Source of the DNA: a bacterium
Lineage (GTDB): Bacteria; Patescibacteriota; Microgenomatia; UBA1406; GWC2-37-13
NCBI GenBank assembly: GCA_021789995.1
Contig: JAJYIQ010000002.1
Span: forward strand, 1 to 64,000
Direction: 5' to 3'
DNA: 64,000 nt
The translations under genes were made by a program, and so were the position numbers. Under the pieces are notes generated by a model. The model was not told where the DNA came from and did not search any database. It was given only the letters and a program-made list of their open reading frames with translations. Positions 32,419 through 41,763 of the stretch are shown piece by piece (the first letter of the stretch is position 1; every line of letters begins with the position of its first letter).

Positions 32419-32487
32419 TTATATATAATAAAATACCAAAAGAGAAGCGGCGATAAAAATAATTTGAAATATTTCGGCGGTATCCAT
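32419..32487 (-). CDS. 22-residue hydrophobic peptide (possible KdpF-like micropeptide)
   Basis: ATG at 32487 opens MDTAEIFQIIFIAASLLVFY and ends YI-stop at 32419. It would be a single short membrane helix preceded by an acidic N-terminus. It resembles KdpF-type micropeptides only in size and hydrophobicity. The frame precedes the 40-residue peptide and faces the divergent promoter at 32541-32569. It could be chance. Confidence 0.3.
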   Translation of the reverse strand: MDTAEIFQIIFIAASLLVFYYI

Positions 32488-32540
32488 AATTTTATGACCA
32501 TATTTTAAATCAACCTATAATTTTCTACTTGACAAAATAT

Positions 32541-32569
32541 CTGACGGAAAATTGTCATTGTGATATAAT
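32541..32569 (+). promoter_or_regulatory. Promoter of the accessory ATPase-wHTH gene (leaderless)
   Basis: CTGACG (32541-32546) and a perfect TATAAT (32564-32569) are 17 bp apart. The ATG at 32577 follows after seven bases, which decides the start and predicts a leaderless mRNA. A TTG-initiated extension from 32529 would span the promoter and is rejected. Confidence 0.6.
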
Positions 32570-32576
32570 AGGCGCA

Positions 32577-33725
32577 ATGAAATTTAAATACTTTGTTCCA
32601 TCAATCTATCGTGATTTTGTGCGAAAATGCCGGCAAATTCTCCACAGTGACGAAGTCGGAATTTTCCTTTTTTTTCCGAAAACCGACAGAATCCGGCGGG
32701 CAGACCAATTTATACAGGATTACCGGGGAAAAGATAAGATCATCCAGGTGGATTTTGTTACCGATGAAGTGGATAATGTTGACGATATTATCTTTATTTT
32801 AAAAAAGAAATTAGGCAGAGCGTTAGAGAGAGATAATGTAGGAATTTTTGTCACTAATGCCGATTTACCGATCCGGCAAAAAAATTATCAGGTAATCGAT
32901 GAATTTGTCAAAATTCAGGAAGAAAATCCCAATCTTCATTTTATATTGTTGATGGAAATTGATATTACCAACCCTGAAATTGCGCATTATTTTACCAGAA
33001 CATCAGTGTTTACCAATATTAATTATTATCCTTTATACGAAACAAAGGACTCACTGGATTTCATTAATTATTTAGCAAAAAAATGGAATATTAATATCCG
33101 GAAAAATGTCAAAAAAACAATTGTTAATAATTGCGGAGGGCATTTTTGGTTATTGAAATATGTCGTCAGATCATTGCGCGACAACCCAAAGCTGGCTTTA
33201 AGAAATATTTTTAATTCAACGCAGATGCAATTTCGATTGGAGCAAATAAACAATTTATTACTTGACAGTGAAAAATCTGCATTAAAAAAGGTAATTGAAG
33301 GAGAAGCTATTAAAGCCGAAAACGAAAAACATGGTTATGCATACTTAAAAGAATTGAATCTTCTCGAAAATGACAAGCTTAACATACCAATTTTGACGGA
33401 ATATATGCGTAAGAGTTTACCGGATCTAAACCTTGTTGTGACCGATAGGCATGTTTTTCTTAATAACGTCATAGTGGATGCCCAGTTTTCAAAAATGGAG
33501 AAGCGGGTTTTCAAATCTCTTTATAATTCAAGGAATCAAATTGTTAGTCGTGATCAGGTGGCGAAGGCAATCTGGCCGAGAGAAACCGAAGAAAAATATT
33601 CCGATTGGGCAATGGATAGATTAATAGCCCGGCTACGCAAAAAATTAATTGGATTGGGGATATCAAAAGAACGAATAAAAACCTTCCGCAAAAAAGGTTA
33701 TATGTTGACAAGCCAATTATTATGA
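32577..33725 (+). CDS. Degenerate STAND-like ATPase domain with C-terminal OmpR-type winged helix
   Basis: The 382-residue product has two parts. Residues 1-270 look like an AAA/STAND ATPase that has lost its P-loop: the expected Walker A site reads LFFPKTDRIRRADQFI, a Walker-B-like strand is NLHFILLMEID, and CGGHFWLLKYVVRSL matches the 'GGhP.ll' lid of such ATPases. Residues 290-382 form an OmpR/PhoB-type winged helix (VVDAQFSKMEKRVFKSLYNS, IVSRDQVAKAIWP, MDRLIARLRKKL, IKTFRKKGYML). It therefore probably binds DNA and senses something through a non-hydrolysing module. It overlaps the 669-aa gene by four bases (ATGA). AT-rich composition suggests acquisition. Confidence 0.7.
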   Translation: MKFKYFVPSIYRDFVRKCRQILHSDEVGIFLFFPKTDRIRRADQFIQDYRGKDKIIQVDFVTDEVDNVDDIIFILKKKLGRALERDNVGIFVTNADLPIRQKNYQVIDEFVKIQEENPNLHFILLMEIDITNPEIAHYFTRTSVFTNINYYPLYETKDSLDFINYLAKKWNINIRKNVKKTIVNNCGGHFWLLKYVVRSLRDNPKLALRNIFNSTQMQFRLEQINNLLLDSEKSALKKVIEGEAIKAENEKHGYAYLKELNLLENDKLNIPILTEYMRKSLPDLNLVVTDRHVFLNNVIVDAQFSKMEKRVFKSLYNSRNQIVSRDQVAKAIWPRETEEKYSDWAMDRLIARLRKKLIGLGISKERIKTFRKKGYMLTSQLL

Positions 33726-35731
33726 CAGAAATTCAATTACCGGATAAACATGAAGTTCAACATACACCTGAAAGTTGGCAGCGGGTACCTTTGGAGATTT
33801 TATATCCGCATTTGGAAAGAGAGCTTGGTGAAAAATTAGAGTTTTTTGCTGCCAACGTTATTCAAGCCTCCGAGGAATACTGTGGAATTGTGGGTGATAT
33901 TACCGGGAGTGCCGCCCGAATGATCGCCAAACCAATCAAGAGAGTCGATCAGGTTCATCAGGAATTAAAGGCAGCCTGTAGCGGTAGTCAGTTTGATCAT
34001 GACAGAAAAGCAAGGATACTTAGAAACGGACCCGACGTCGATACAAAAATCAGGCCCAGCGATAATCCTGATGTTCTTTATGAAGCCTTACCCGGTTCTT
34101 CTCTCGAGGAGAGTTTCGAATATTTTCTGTTCTCATTGGCGGAGAAATACGCTAAAGAAACCGTCGAAGCAGGTGATGAAAGTCAAATAAAAATGCAGGT
34201 GGATGAAGCAAGTAAAAGAGAGGAGATTTATTGGCCGATAGGAAATAACCGATATATGAAAATTACCAAAGGTGAAGTAATAACTAATCCTGGTCGAAGA
34301 TATTCAACAATTGAAATTGAAGAAAATATCGGGTCAACGGAGACTACCCTGGCAGAATTTCACATGGGTTATGACCCTCACAATGTACAGGAAGACAGTC
34401 GGGATAAAAGATCGGGGACTACTGTTTGTGAGAAAATGAAAATGAAGATCAGAGTCAGAGGGAAAGACGGTAAGTTATGGCTTGATTCGGAGGATATTAA
34501 TGATGCGAAAGCACGTATCGAAGAACCGGACTCGGGAAGCGATTCTCCAATCGATATCAACGATCCGGCTGGTTGGTTGGAAAGATCATTACGAGAGCTT
34601 AGAGCGTGGAGTTTTTCGGGTGCAAATGACGTCGCCTCCCTCGAAGAATTATTATTAAATGCTGCTTTGCCTGATAGATGGGTACATAAAAAAATGATAC
34701 AGGAAATTATTAGTAGAAATATCCCGCAATTAGTTGCTGACCTTAAGGCTAATCCACGGGAAGAAGCGCTTATTAGTGATGAATATATTGTGAGTAATGC
34801 TTCCGACTACTGGTGGTTTTGGATGTCGATGGCAAATACCGGTTTCCTGAATACGCTTCCTTTTTTTAAAGGCAGAATTGACGTTGATTTTTATCATGAT
34901 ATGTTAACAAGAGTGGCGGTAAATACTTCACTGGTCACGGATCCGAGCAGCCGTCACAACCGAATTCAGACACCACCGTATATGAGAACAATGAAATGGA
35001 TAATTAATGAAAGACAAAAAAACCTTCAGGAATGGCAGCAGAGTGAAGACGATCAGCATGGAACATCTAATCTGATGCTATCTTTTCGGGCATTACAAGA
35101 CGGAACACACCCGGCAGGATTATTGGTCAACGATGATGTGCTAGATTATATGATGCATACAGTTTTCAGTTATCTTCAAGAAAATAAAGGACAAAACTTT
35201 ATCCGATCCCGGATAAAAACTTTAGGACAGAAAGAATTTCCTAACTATCATGCATTTTTTAACGATATTACTTTACAGATATTGGAAAATCTTTCTGATG
35301 CGAAAGATCAGAAGGATTTCCTCCGTGCTTTTTCAGTACTGGAAGATAATATCAGAAAAAAACAAGCAACCTTTAATATCGATACGCTTAAATTAAACGA
35401 AGAACAACTCGACAGATTATTTAATTCCGGTTTGATCACCTGGACCGGCGGGCATAGGGCAATCTTTACTTCTTCACGGATCGTATCATCCATTTGGGAA
35501 ATGAAAGATACCGGTAATAGTTTAACCGCATATACTTCGGATTTATTAAAACAAAGGATAGAAACATCACATATTTCACTGGACAAAGATTCGGTTCAAG
35601 CCTTCGGTATTAAATTGATGGATTATTTATTACATAAACGTGGTTATCCATCGGCAGCCGCAATAATATATCACGAGCCTTCCGATGCTTTAATAGACTC
35701 TTTCATTGAAGCGGAAATAAAATCCGTTTAA
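33722..35731 (+). CDS. 669-residue protein, possible nucleotidyltransferase head, otherwise unknown
   Basis: I do not recognise this soluble, helix-rich product. Residues about 85-115 contain SGSQFDHDRKARILRNGPDV followed by DTKIRP, which has the GS-x(15)-D-x-D arrangement of nucleotidyltransferase heads. Near 285-305 the segment NDPAGWLERSLRELRAWSF recalls the R-x-x-R helix after the head in poly(A)/CCA-adding enzymes. Both matches are weak. The C-terminal half (about 310-669) is helical with Trp/Tyr-rich patches (SDYWWFWMSMANTG) and no motif. It is translationally coupled to the ATPase-wHTH regulator. No membrane helix or signal is seen. Codon use is AT-rich like its partner and unlike the flanks. 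Confidence 0.55.
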   Translation: MTEIQLPDKHEVQHTPESWQRVPLEILYPHLERELGEKLEFFAANVIQASEEYCGIVGDITGSAARMIAKPIKRVDQVHQELKAACSGSQFDHDRKARILRNGPDVDTKIRPSDNPDVLYEALPGSSLEESFEYFLFSLAEKYAKETVEAGDESQIKMQVDEASKREEIYWPIGNNRYMKITKGEVITNPGRRYSTIEIEENIGSTETTLAEFHMGYDPHNVQEDSRDKRSGTTVCEKMKMKIRVRGKDGKLWLDSEDINDAKARIEEPDSGSDSPIDINDPAGWLERSLRELRAWSFSGANDVASLEELLLNAALPDRWVHKKMIQEIISRNIPQLVADLKANPREEALISDEYIVSNASDYWWFWMSMANTGFLNTLPFFKGRIDVDFYHDMLTRVAVNTSLVTDPSSRHNRIQTPPYMRTMKWIINERQKNLQEWQQSEDDQHGTSNLMLSFRALQDGTHPAGLLVNDDVLDYMMHTVFSYLQENKGQNFIRSRIKTLGQKEFPNYHAFFNDITLQILENLSDAKDQKDFLRAFSVLEDNIRKKQATFNIDTLKLNEEQLDRLFNSGLITWTGGHRAIFTSSRIVSSIWEMKDTGNSLTAYTSDLLKQRIETSHISLDKDSVQAFGIKLMDYLLHKRGYPSAAAIIYHEPSDALIDSFIEAEIKSV

Positions 35732-35750
35732 TCTGCAGGTTAATTCAATC

Positions 35751-35779
35751 TTGCCTCTACAAAATATTTCTTTTATAAT
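35751..35779 (+). promoter_or_regulatory. Promoter of the HMA-cupredoxin gene
   Basis: TTGCCT (35751-35756) and a perfect TATAAT (35774-35779) are separated by 17 bp. The ATG lies at 35795, giving a leader of about eight bases without an SD. No CsoR-type dyad as at 21682 is visible here. Confidence 0.65.
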
Positions 35780-35794
35780 TAAAAATCATCAACT

Positions 35795-37105
35795 ATGGTT
35801 AAAATAAAAAAATGTACCCTCTATGTTAAGGGGATGCACTGCCCATCCTGCGAAATTTTAATTAGCGACAAATTTAAGGAGGAAGGGAATGTTCGTGAAG
35901 TCTGCCCGAACTTCAACAATCAGAAAGTCGAGGTAAAATATACCGGTTATCTCGATAAGGACCGGCTGAACCAAAAAATCCGGTCTTTCGGTTACCAGAT
36001 CGTCGACGATAGGAAACTGGCCGAGGTAAAAGAACCGCTAACCAAAAGATTAATGGATGCCGGAGCGATTGCATTAATCCTTTTTATTCTATATTTTTTC
36101 GGCCAGGAATTTAATATTATTCCCAATATCAACGTGACCGGTAGTTTGAGTTTGCTGACGGTTTTTATTTTAGGTTTGGTGGCATCAACGTCAACATGTA
36201 TGGCAACGTCAGGAGCACTGTTTTTGTTAACTGTCGGAAAAATGAAGCGGATGGCGCCGGCCATCTCGTTTATTGCCGGCCGGATAATTTCCTACGGGTT
36301 TTTCGGTTTCCTGGCCGGTTTGATCGGGAAGGTTGTCGTCAGCGATTTCAAATTCGGCACCGGTTTATCCTTGCTGGTGTCTTTATTCATGATTCTTTTG
36401 GGATTGGATATGGCAAAAATCATTTCCATCTCGTCCATTATCCCGACCGGCTTGAATAAAAAAATCTTCGAAGGGTTGGAACAACGATTGATTAAAAGTC
36501 CGCAAAAAACCGCCTTTTTACTGGGAGCAATTACTTATTTTCTGCCATGCGGATTTACCCAGACGGTTCAGGTATATGCTTTAGGTCTGGCCAATCCCAT
36601 TCAAAGCATGCTTATTATGATCGTTTTTGTTTTGGGTACCGTCCCGATGCTATTGGCTATCGGCAAATTAAGCTCGCTGACGAAATCGCCTTATTATCCG
36701 TATTTCATGAAAGCGATGGGAGTGCTTGTCCTGATTATTGGTCTTTATACCGCCACCAATTTTCTTTCCCTTTACGGGATAAATATCAATCTGCTTCCGC
36801 AAGCGGCGGTATCGTCAGGGACAGTCGCCGGCGTCAGGGACGGTTTTCAGACGGTGAATATGGATGTTATTTCTTCCGGCTACAGTCCAAATGTTTTCAC
36901 CGTCAAAAAAGGCGTACCGGTCAAATGGATAATAAACGGCAAGAATATTTTCGGCTGCCAGGGATATCTGGTGGCGCCTGCACTCGGCATCCAGAAAGCG
37001 ATTGCCGAAGGGGAAAATATCATCGAGTTTACGCCGGATAAAACGGGAACCATCAATTTTTCCTGCGGAATGGGGATGTATCGCGGCCACTTTAACGTAA
37101 CTTAA
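35795..37105 (+). CDS. HMA - DsbD-like membrane domain - cupredoxin fusion, copper trafficking
   Basis: The 436-residue product combines three modules. An N-terminal HMA domain (residues 1-75) has YVKGMHCPSC, a variant GMxCxxC Cu(I) site. Six membrane helices of the DsbD/UreH-like (sulfite exporter-like) type follow (about 88-335), with Cys in STSTCMATSGALF and YFLPCGFTQTVQ. A C-terminal extracytoplasmic cupredoxin-like domain (about 345-436) has GYSPNVFTVKKGVPVKWIIN, NIFGCQGYL and FSCGMGMYRGHF, which supply Cys, Met and His copper ligands. It likely moves Cu between cytoplasm and exterior. It stands apart from the CsoR operon 9 kb away. The last 14 bases overlap the convergent PAP2 gene. Confidence 0.88.
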   Translation: MVKIKKCTLYVKGMHCPSCEILISDKFKEEGNVREVCPNFNNQKVEVKYTGYLDKDRLNQKIRSFGYQIVDDRKLAEVKEPLTKRLMDAGAIALILFILYFFGQEFNIIPNINVTGSLSLLTVFILGLVASTSTCMATSGALFLLTVGKMKRMAPAISFIAGRIISYGFFGFLAGLIGKVVVSDFKFGTGLSLLVSLFMILLGLDMAKIISISSIIPTGLNKKIFEGLEQRLIKSPQKTAFLLGAITYFLPCGFTQTVQVYALGLANPIQSMLIMIVFVLGTVPMLLAIGKLSSLTKSPYYPYFMKAMGVLVLIIGLYTATNFLSLYGININLLPQAAVSSGTVAGVRDGFQTVNMDVISSGYSPNVFTVKKGVPVKWIINGKNIFGCQGYLVAPALGIQKAIAEGENIIEFTPDKTGTINFSCGMGMYRGHFNVT

Positions 37106-37616
37106 GGTTAAGCTTCAATGTTAGCTTGCTCACTAAATAGCCGATCAAAAAACCGCCAAGGACGTCGAGGACAAAATGACACTGCAGATATATCCGGGAA
37201 AAGGAAATGAAGATGGCGACGATATAATAAAACCACTTTCGTTTTTTATCAAAACCGGCCAGGATGGTGCTGACGGCAAAAGCAATTGAAGTATGGCCCG
37301 ACGGAAAGGAGAAATCGCTGTCGCACTTTTTCAGGGAGGAAACGGTGATGACCGGCCGCGGCCGGCGGATGGTGTTTTTAAGGCCAAGAACAATAACGCT
37401 GGTGACAACCAGACTGATCAATAGATAGATAATGAATCTCTTGTCGATTTTTTCCTCGAAAAAAATAAGCAGGGCAACAATGACTATCCATATCGGCAGT
37501 GAACTGGCCTGAAGGGAAAAGAAACGGAAAAAAAGATTGGTGGCGGGATTATGGGGGATTAATGTGCTGATAAATAAAGACAGCCGAGCATCGAATTGCA
37601 GTAATGAATTCAACAT
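37092..37616 (-). CDS. PAP2-superfamily phosphatase
   Basis: The 174-residue product has five membrane helices and the three PAP2 signature motifs: KNTIRRPRPVI (KxxxxxxRP), FPSGHTS (PSGH), and SRIYLQCHFVLDVLGG (SRx5Hx3D). All catalytic residues (Lys, Arg, His, His, Asp) are present. Likely substrates are undecaprenyl diphosphate or phosphatidic acid. Its start codon overlaps the last base of the upstream methyltransferase gene, so the two are coupled. Confidence 0.92.
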   Translation of the reverse strand: MLNSLLQFDARLSLFISTLIPHNPATNLFFRFFSLQASSLPIWIVIVALLIFFEEKIDKRFIIYLLISLVVTSVIVLGLKNTIRRPRPVITVSSLKKCDSDFSFPSGHTSIAFAVSTILAGFDKKRKWFYYIVAIFISFSRIYLQCHFVLDVLGGFLIGYLVSKLTLKLNLKLR

Positions 37617-38170
37617 TAATTTACATTATAACAAAAAACATCATGTTTCAAACCTTTAATAATTCTTTCGGTCTTTTTCAAACTTTTTACCGGGTACATA
37701 TAAGATATGACAGCAAAATTTTTAATTTTTAATTCTAAATTTTTAATCACCCGTTCAAGATACCAGGGAGAGATGTATAGATAAAAAGTATAAAATATGG
37801 AATTTGGAGTATGGAGTTTGTCAAATTTAATTCGAAAAATGTCGTCGCGAACGATACGGATATTTTTCCTGTTTCGATGAAATAGCCGCCTAATATACAT
37901 TATTAATATCAGCACCGGGTTGATGTCGACGGCGATAAACCCAACATTAAGTTTTTGTTTAAACGCTTTTTCCGCAGCGGCAAAAATAACTGCTCCATCA
38001 CCAGCCCCCAGGTCAATGACGGTCTGGTTGTTTCTTAATTCCAAAGCGTTGACAATCAGTTTCATATCCCGGTTATTTGACGGAAAATAGGGGATCGGGG
38101 AAAAGCGGGGAAAGGCAAAAAGAACGATAATGATGAAAACGATGACCAGCAATATGAAAAACAGGAGCAT
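37616..38170 (-). CDS. Membrane-anchored SAM-dependent methyltransferase
   Basis: The 184-residue product has an N-terminal hydrophobic helix (MLLFFILLVIVFIIIVLFAF) and a class I methyltransferase core: TVIDLGAGDGAVIFAAAEKA (motif I), VGFIAVDINPVLIL (motif II acidic residue), and IVRDDIFRIKFDKL. The C-terminal strand region is present but short. A helix-anchored minimal methyltransferase of this type is frequent in CPR; the substrate is unknown. It lies four bases after the large Cys-rich surface-protein gene and is followed by PAP2. Confidence 0.85.
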   Translation of the reverse strand: MLLFFILLVIVFIIIVLFAFPRFSPIPYFPSNNRDMKLIVNALELRNNQTVIDLGAGDGAVIFAAAEKAFKQKLNVGFIAVDINPVLILIMYIRRLFHRNRKNIRIVRDDIFRIKFDKLHTPNSIFYTFYLYISPWYLERVIKNLELKIKNFAVISYMYPVKSLKKTERIIKGLKHDVFCYNVN

Positions 38171-38173
38171 GAA

Positions 38174-40594
38174 TCATTGTAACTCCTGGTAATCGTATTT
38201 GGCAACAGATAAATAAGGCAGCAGGTCCAGATACATCGGGGGAGAGGCAACGACAAAAACCGACGGTTCGCTATTGGTATCGGTTCTCGCCCTGACAGTC
38301 GGATCAACGGCAGTCATGGAAATCAGGTTGCCCTTGATCTTAAGGGGAGTGCTGCTGCTGCCAAGATCCACGTTTTGGCCAACAAAAATGCCGCCGGCTT
38401 TGGCGGTTGAGGGGTCAAAAGACAACGTACCGGTTGACAAAATAGCGATTGATTTAACCGGCGTGTCATTGGCGCCGGTCAGATTGAAAGAGGCAGTGTC
38501 GATGGCGACATTGCCATCAACGATCAAAACGAAATTGGCCGCGGGATTGCCGGTAACTGTCAGTGTGCCTGACGGCTTGTAATAATAAAGGCCGTCAGTA
38601 GTAATTTCGCTTAAGTTGGCAGAAAGGCCCGGTCCATTAGGGGGAGTCAGGTCATTGTAGGATTTCCGGGACTTGATATAGCTTAGGAAGCCGGTGGGCG
38701 TCATTTTGATTGCTGGCGAATAATCGGCCGACCAGTTATCGGCCGAATATTTGGTGCCGGGATTAGATCCCAGGTTAAGAAGCGGTGCCACCGCTTCGCC
38801 CTGGTTAACAATCAGATAAGGATTGGCAGTATCATCGCCGCTTCCGTCAAAAAGGTTAACCGTTTGGGGGATGATATTGTTCCGGCCGGAAGTACGGTTG
38901 TTGAAGCCGGTATTTCCCAATTTAAACCACGAGCCGCTGGTTTTAAAGTAAATATTGCGGGAATAGGAAAGCGTCCCACCGGGAGTAACATTGACGCCGG
39001 TAACGGTTGGATTAGTATTGGTACCGCTGCAACTGGTATTGCCACTGGCGTCTACTCGCCAGCCGGTGGAATAACCGTTGTAGGCGAAATTGCTCAATTG
39101 AAAGGTTTCATTGGTGACGTTGGAATAGGTATAGCTTCCGGTATTAAAAGTGATGGTGCAATTGTAACTGTTGCCTGCCGGATAGGTACAATTGGTGATG
39201 ACGGGATTGGTTTCCGTGGGAACGGTAATTGTTGGTCGGTAGCTACTATTTGGCGTAAAAGCGCCAAGGCAGGCGGGTGTGCTTACCCCGGTATCTTCCT
39301 GGTAATTACCGGAGATGGTAACCGTCGATAACGGCCGGACAGTGACGGTTGTCGATACCGGGGTGCTATTGCCGCCGGCACCGCTACAGTTGCAGGTATA
39401 GGTCTTAGTGGCAGTGAGAGCACCGGTACTATGGGAGCCGCTTGTCCCGGTCCAGTTGGGAGAAGAAATGGTACAGCTTGTCGCATTGGTGGAAGACCAG
39501 GAAATAGTTGCGGCACTGGCGTAATTGACGCTTGTTGGCGAGGCGGAGATTGTACAGGTGGGGATGGGGGGAGGCGGGTCGACTATCACCTGGACGTAAT
39601 CGTTGGATTGGGGATTGGAGCAAACGTCAAAGCCGGAACTTGGCCAAGACGTGACAAAAGGATTACCACTGCACTGGGCGGAATTGGAATCAAAAAAATT
39701 GGCGGTCACATAATAATTACCAACAGCTGTCGGCGTCCAGGAACGGGTGGGATGGCAGGCGGAGCCGGTACAGGTGATATCAGCCGGACAACCGCCGCTG
39801 GCGCTACAATCGGTTGACGAATTGTTGGCATTGACTCGGTACCAATGTTGGGAAGTGGAATCAGAATACAAAAGCTCGGTAGAGCTTAGATCCGGCTCGT
39901 AATCGCTGCCGTTCAATGTAAAAATAATGCTTTGGCCCAGATAGATATGCAAGGGTGGGTTAGCGTTAATGTTGTAAGAAAGTATTCCTTGGGGCGGGGT
40001 GTTGCAGGCGCGGGTATTGGTGACGCCGCATAGATTCACCTGGCTTTGGGTACCGTTTTCGCATTGAGTCCAGTTGCCCCAGATACTCTGACCAGGAGCG
40101 CAACTAGCAGTGGGCCACTGTTGTGAATTACTATCCCAATAACTACACGTGCCACCGCACAAATTACTACAATAACCGGCTGCGGGATTAAACCAGTCAG
40201 GCGGTTCACTCCAGCAACCATCGCAGGTCGGATGGGATGCCAGATCGCAACAAGTGGAAATCCATTGTCCGCCGGAATTGATGCAGTCACTATGATCGGT
40301 GCAGCTTGGACAACTGCCGCCTTCGCAATGACCGGCGAGACAAGCAGTCCAGGTGTTGCCGCAGGAGCCGGGAGGACCAGCACATGTGCCGCCGGCCGGA
40401 GTACTGCCATAGGGATTGGAGGGGGCAACTGGATTAATTGGTCCTGTGTTCGGTGAGCTACAACATGCCAGGGAATATGAGGAATCGCAGGGACAGGCGG
40501 CGTTGACTTTAGTCGGCTTCAGTTTCCAGACAACAATAGAAAAAATTAGGGTAAAAAATAAATAAAATAGTTTTCTAAACGGGATCCTTCGCAT
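38174..40594 (-). CDS. Large Cys-rich secreted surface protein
   Basis: The 806-residue product begins with a signal peptide (LFYLFFTLIFSIVVWKLKP...VNA). The N-terminal third is Cys-rich (about 30 Cys in residues 33-200, such as ACPCDSSYSLACC, CAGPPGSCGNTWTAC, GGSCPSCTDHSDC). Ig/PKD-like segments follow (CTISASPTSVNYASAATISW), and a C-terminal beta-helix-like domain of about 250 residues contains LIVDGNVAIDT. The end, MYLDLLPYLSVAKYDYQELQ, closely matches the C-terminus of the partial gene at 63593. It is the second gene of the duplicated unit that starts with the lipoprotein gene at 41763. Adhesion or pilus-associated roles are plausible but unproven. Confidence 0.75.
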   Translation of the reverse strand: MRRIPFRKLFYLFFTLIFSIVVWKLKPTKVNAACPCDSSYSLACCSSPNTGPINPVAPSNPYGSTPAGGTCAGPPGSCGNTWTACLAGHCEGGSCPSCTDHSDCINSGGQWISTCCDLASHPTCDGCWSEPPDWFNPAAGYCSNLCGGTCSYWDSNSQQWPTASCAPGQSIWGNWTQCENGTQSQVNLCGVTNTRACNTPPQGILSYNINANPPLHIYLGQSIIFTLNGSDYEPDLSSTELLYSDSTSQHWYRVNANNSSTDCSASGGCPADITCTGSACHPTRSWTPTAVGNYYVTANFFDSNSAQCSGNPFVTSWPSSGFDVCSNPQSNDYVQVIVDPPPPIPTCTISASPTSVNYASAATISWSSTNATSCTISSPNWTGTSGSHSTGALTATKTYTCNCSGAGGNSTPVSTTVTVRPLSTVTISGNYQEDTGVSTPACLGAFTPNSSYRPTITVPTETNPVITNCTYPAGNSYNCTITFNTGSYTYSNVTNETFQLSNFAYNGYSTGWRVDASGNTSCSGTNTNPTVTGVNVTPGGTLSYSRNIYFKTSGSWFKLGNTGFNNRTSGRNNIIPQTVNLFDGSGDDTANPYLIVNQGEAVAPLLNLGSNPGTKYSADNWSADYSPAIKMTPTGFLSYIKSRKSYNDLTPPNGPGLSANLSEITTDGLYYYKPSGTLTVTGNPAANFVLIVDGNVAIDTASFNLTGANDTPVKSIAILSTGTLSFDPSTAKAGGIFVGQNVDLGSSSTPLKIKGNLISMTAVDPTVRARTDTNSEPSVFVVASPPMYLDLLPYLSVAKYDYQELQ
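40275..40420. repeat. Duplicated block 1, copy in the intact surface-protein gene
   Basis: About 146 bases encoding the Cys-rich segment from NPYGSTPAGGTCAGPPGSCG to CTDHSDCIN are nearly identical to 41858-42003 in the truncated copy. Confidence 0.75.
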
Positions 40595-40656
40595 TTATGA
40601 CAATTATGAAGAAAATAATTAAAAAAAGCAATAAGGATAATAAATATTAAATGCAG

Positions 40657-41763
40657 TTATTGTACAATTTTATCTTTTAGAGCGAAACTGATTAATTCGT
40701 CAACGGTTCCCCCCGGCCAGGCAAGATTCGGATGCTGATTAATCATGAAAGCCAAAAATGCGAAGGAAAGATCTTCTCCAATGTATGATTGACCAATGGT
40801 TGATGGTGTTGATTTTCGCATACTAGCTCTAGCATGGACAATATCCACAACCTTGTCATTTATATGGTTAGCAATCGCCTCTTTTACCAGAGAAGAAATC
40901 AGATGAATATTAGCGGTTTTGGTATTTTGAAATTCGTAAACACCTAAGTGAATTCCATCATTTTGCCAGTATGTTACGTTGGATTTAGAATTTGGGGAAG
41001 GGCCAATATAAAAAATGCTTCCAAAAAGATCAGCTCGTGTGTGTAAATTGGCGGCTGCTATCATATCATCATACGTTATTCCATAGCGACTATATTGCGC
41101 ATCAAATTCTTGGCGTATATCGCGACCAGTCCTCAATTTAATGAAATTGTTGATTTGGTTGGCTGTCGCCCCTATCGGAGCATTAACCACCGCCTGTTCA
41201 ATGGCATCATGGATAATCTGTCTTCTGCCGGCATCAAGGTCAGCCGGGACAACGGCATTGGGGCCGGAAGTCAACTGGTCAGCAATCGTTTTGGCCTCTT
41301 TCCGGATTTCTTCCGGAGACTTAGTCGGAGCAACCGGGGCTTCATTAGTGGCAGTAGGAACGACCGATTTAGTCACGGTGACAGTTGGGTTAACCGTTTC
41401 CGTGACAGTTGCTGACGGAACGGCAAAGGGTGTTCCCGAGAGAGGTAATGGAGTGCCAACCGTCGGAGTAATAACCGGGACAGTGGTGGTAATCGTTTCC
41501 GTTGCTTTTGATGGGGGGAGAGGAGATACTTCCACGGTTATGGCAGGAGAGGCAGGAATAATTGATGGGGCATGAGCCGGAGTCATTGGGATGATGGCGG
41601 TTGCCGTATCGGTCGCTATCGGGGTTACCCCTTCCGGTAGTTTGGCTAAAGCCGGATTATTACTGCAGGCGGATAAAACACCGATAGTTAACGGGGTTAA
41701 GGCAAGAGCAGCCTTAGGCAGGGGGATTCCTTTTAGTCTCTCCGGATTAATACCTGTAGGCAT
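40657..41763 (-). CDS. Lipoprotein with Thr/Pro stalk and variable C-terminal domain, copy B
   Basis: The 368-residue product has a lipobox (LTIGVLSAC, Cys33), a Thr/Pro/Val-rich stalk (about 40-150) and a charged helix (SPEEIRKEAKTIADQLTSGP..., DAGRRQIIHDAIEQA). Its C-terminal domain (about 190-368) is unlike that of copy A (42235-43350) except for scattered matches (YIGP, VKEA). The first 190 residues of the two are nearly identical. The start is fixed by a consensus promoter eight bases upstream (41772-41800). It is followed by the Cys-rich surface-protein gene. The function is unknown; a surface-displayed variable head is my inference. Confidence 0.72.
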   Translation of the reverse strand: MPTGINPERLKGIPLPKAALALTPLTIGVLSACSNNPALAKLPEGVTPIATDTATAIIPMTPAHAPSIIPASPAITVEVSPLPPSKATETITTTVPVITPTVGTPLPLSGTPFAVPSATVTETVNPTVTVTKSVVPTATNEAPVAPTKSPEEIRKEAKTIADQLTSGPNAVVPADLDAGRRQIIHDAIEQAVVNAPIGATANQINNFIKLRTGRDIRQEFDAQYSRYGITYDDMIAAANLHTRADLFGSIFYIGPSPNSKSNVTYWQNDGIHLGVYEFQNTKTANIHLISSLVKEAIANHINDKVVDIVHARASMRKSTPSTIGQSYIGEDLSFAFLAFMINQHPNLAWPGGTVDELISFALKDKIVQ

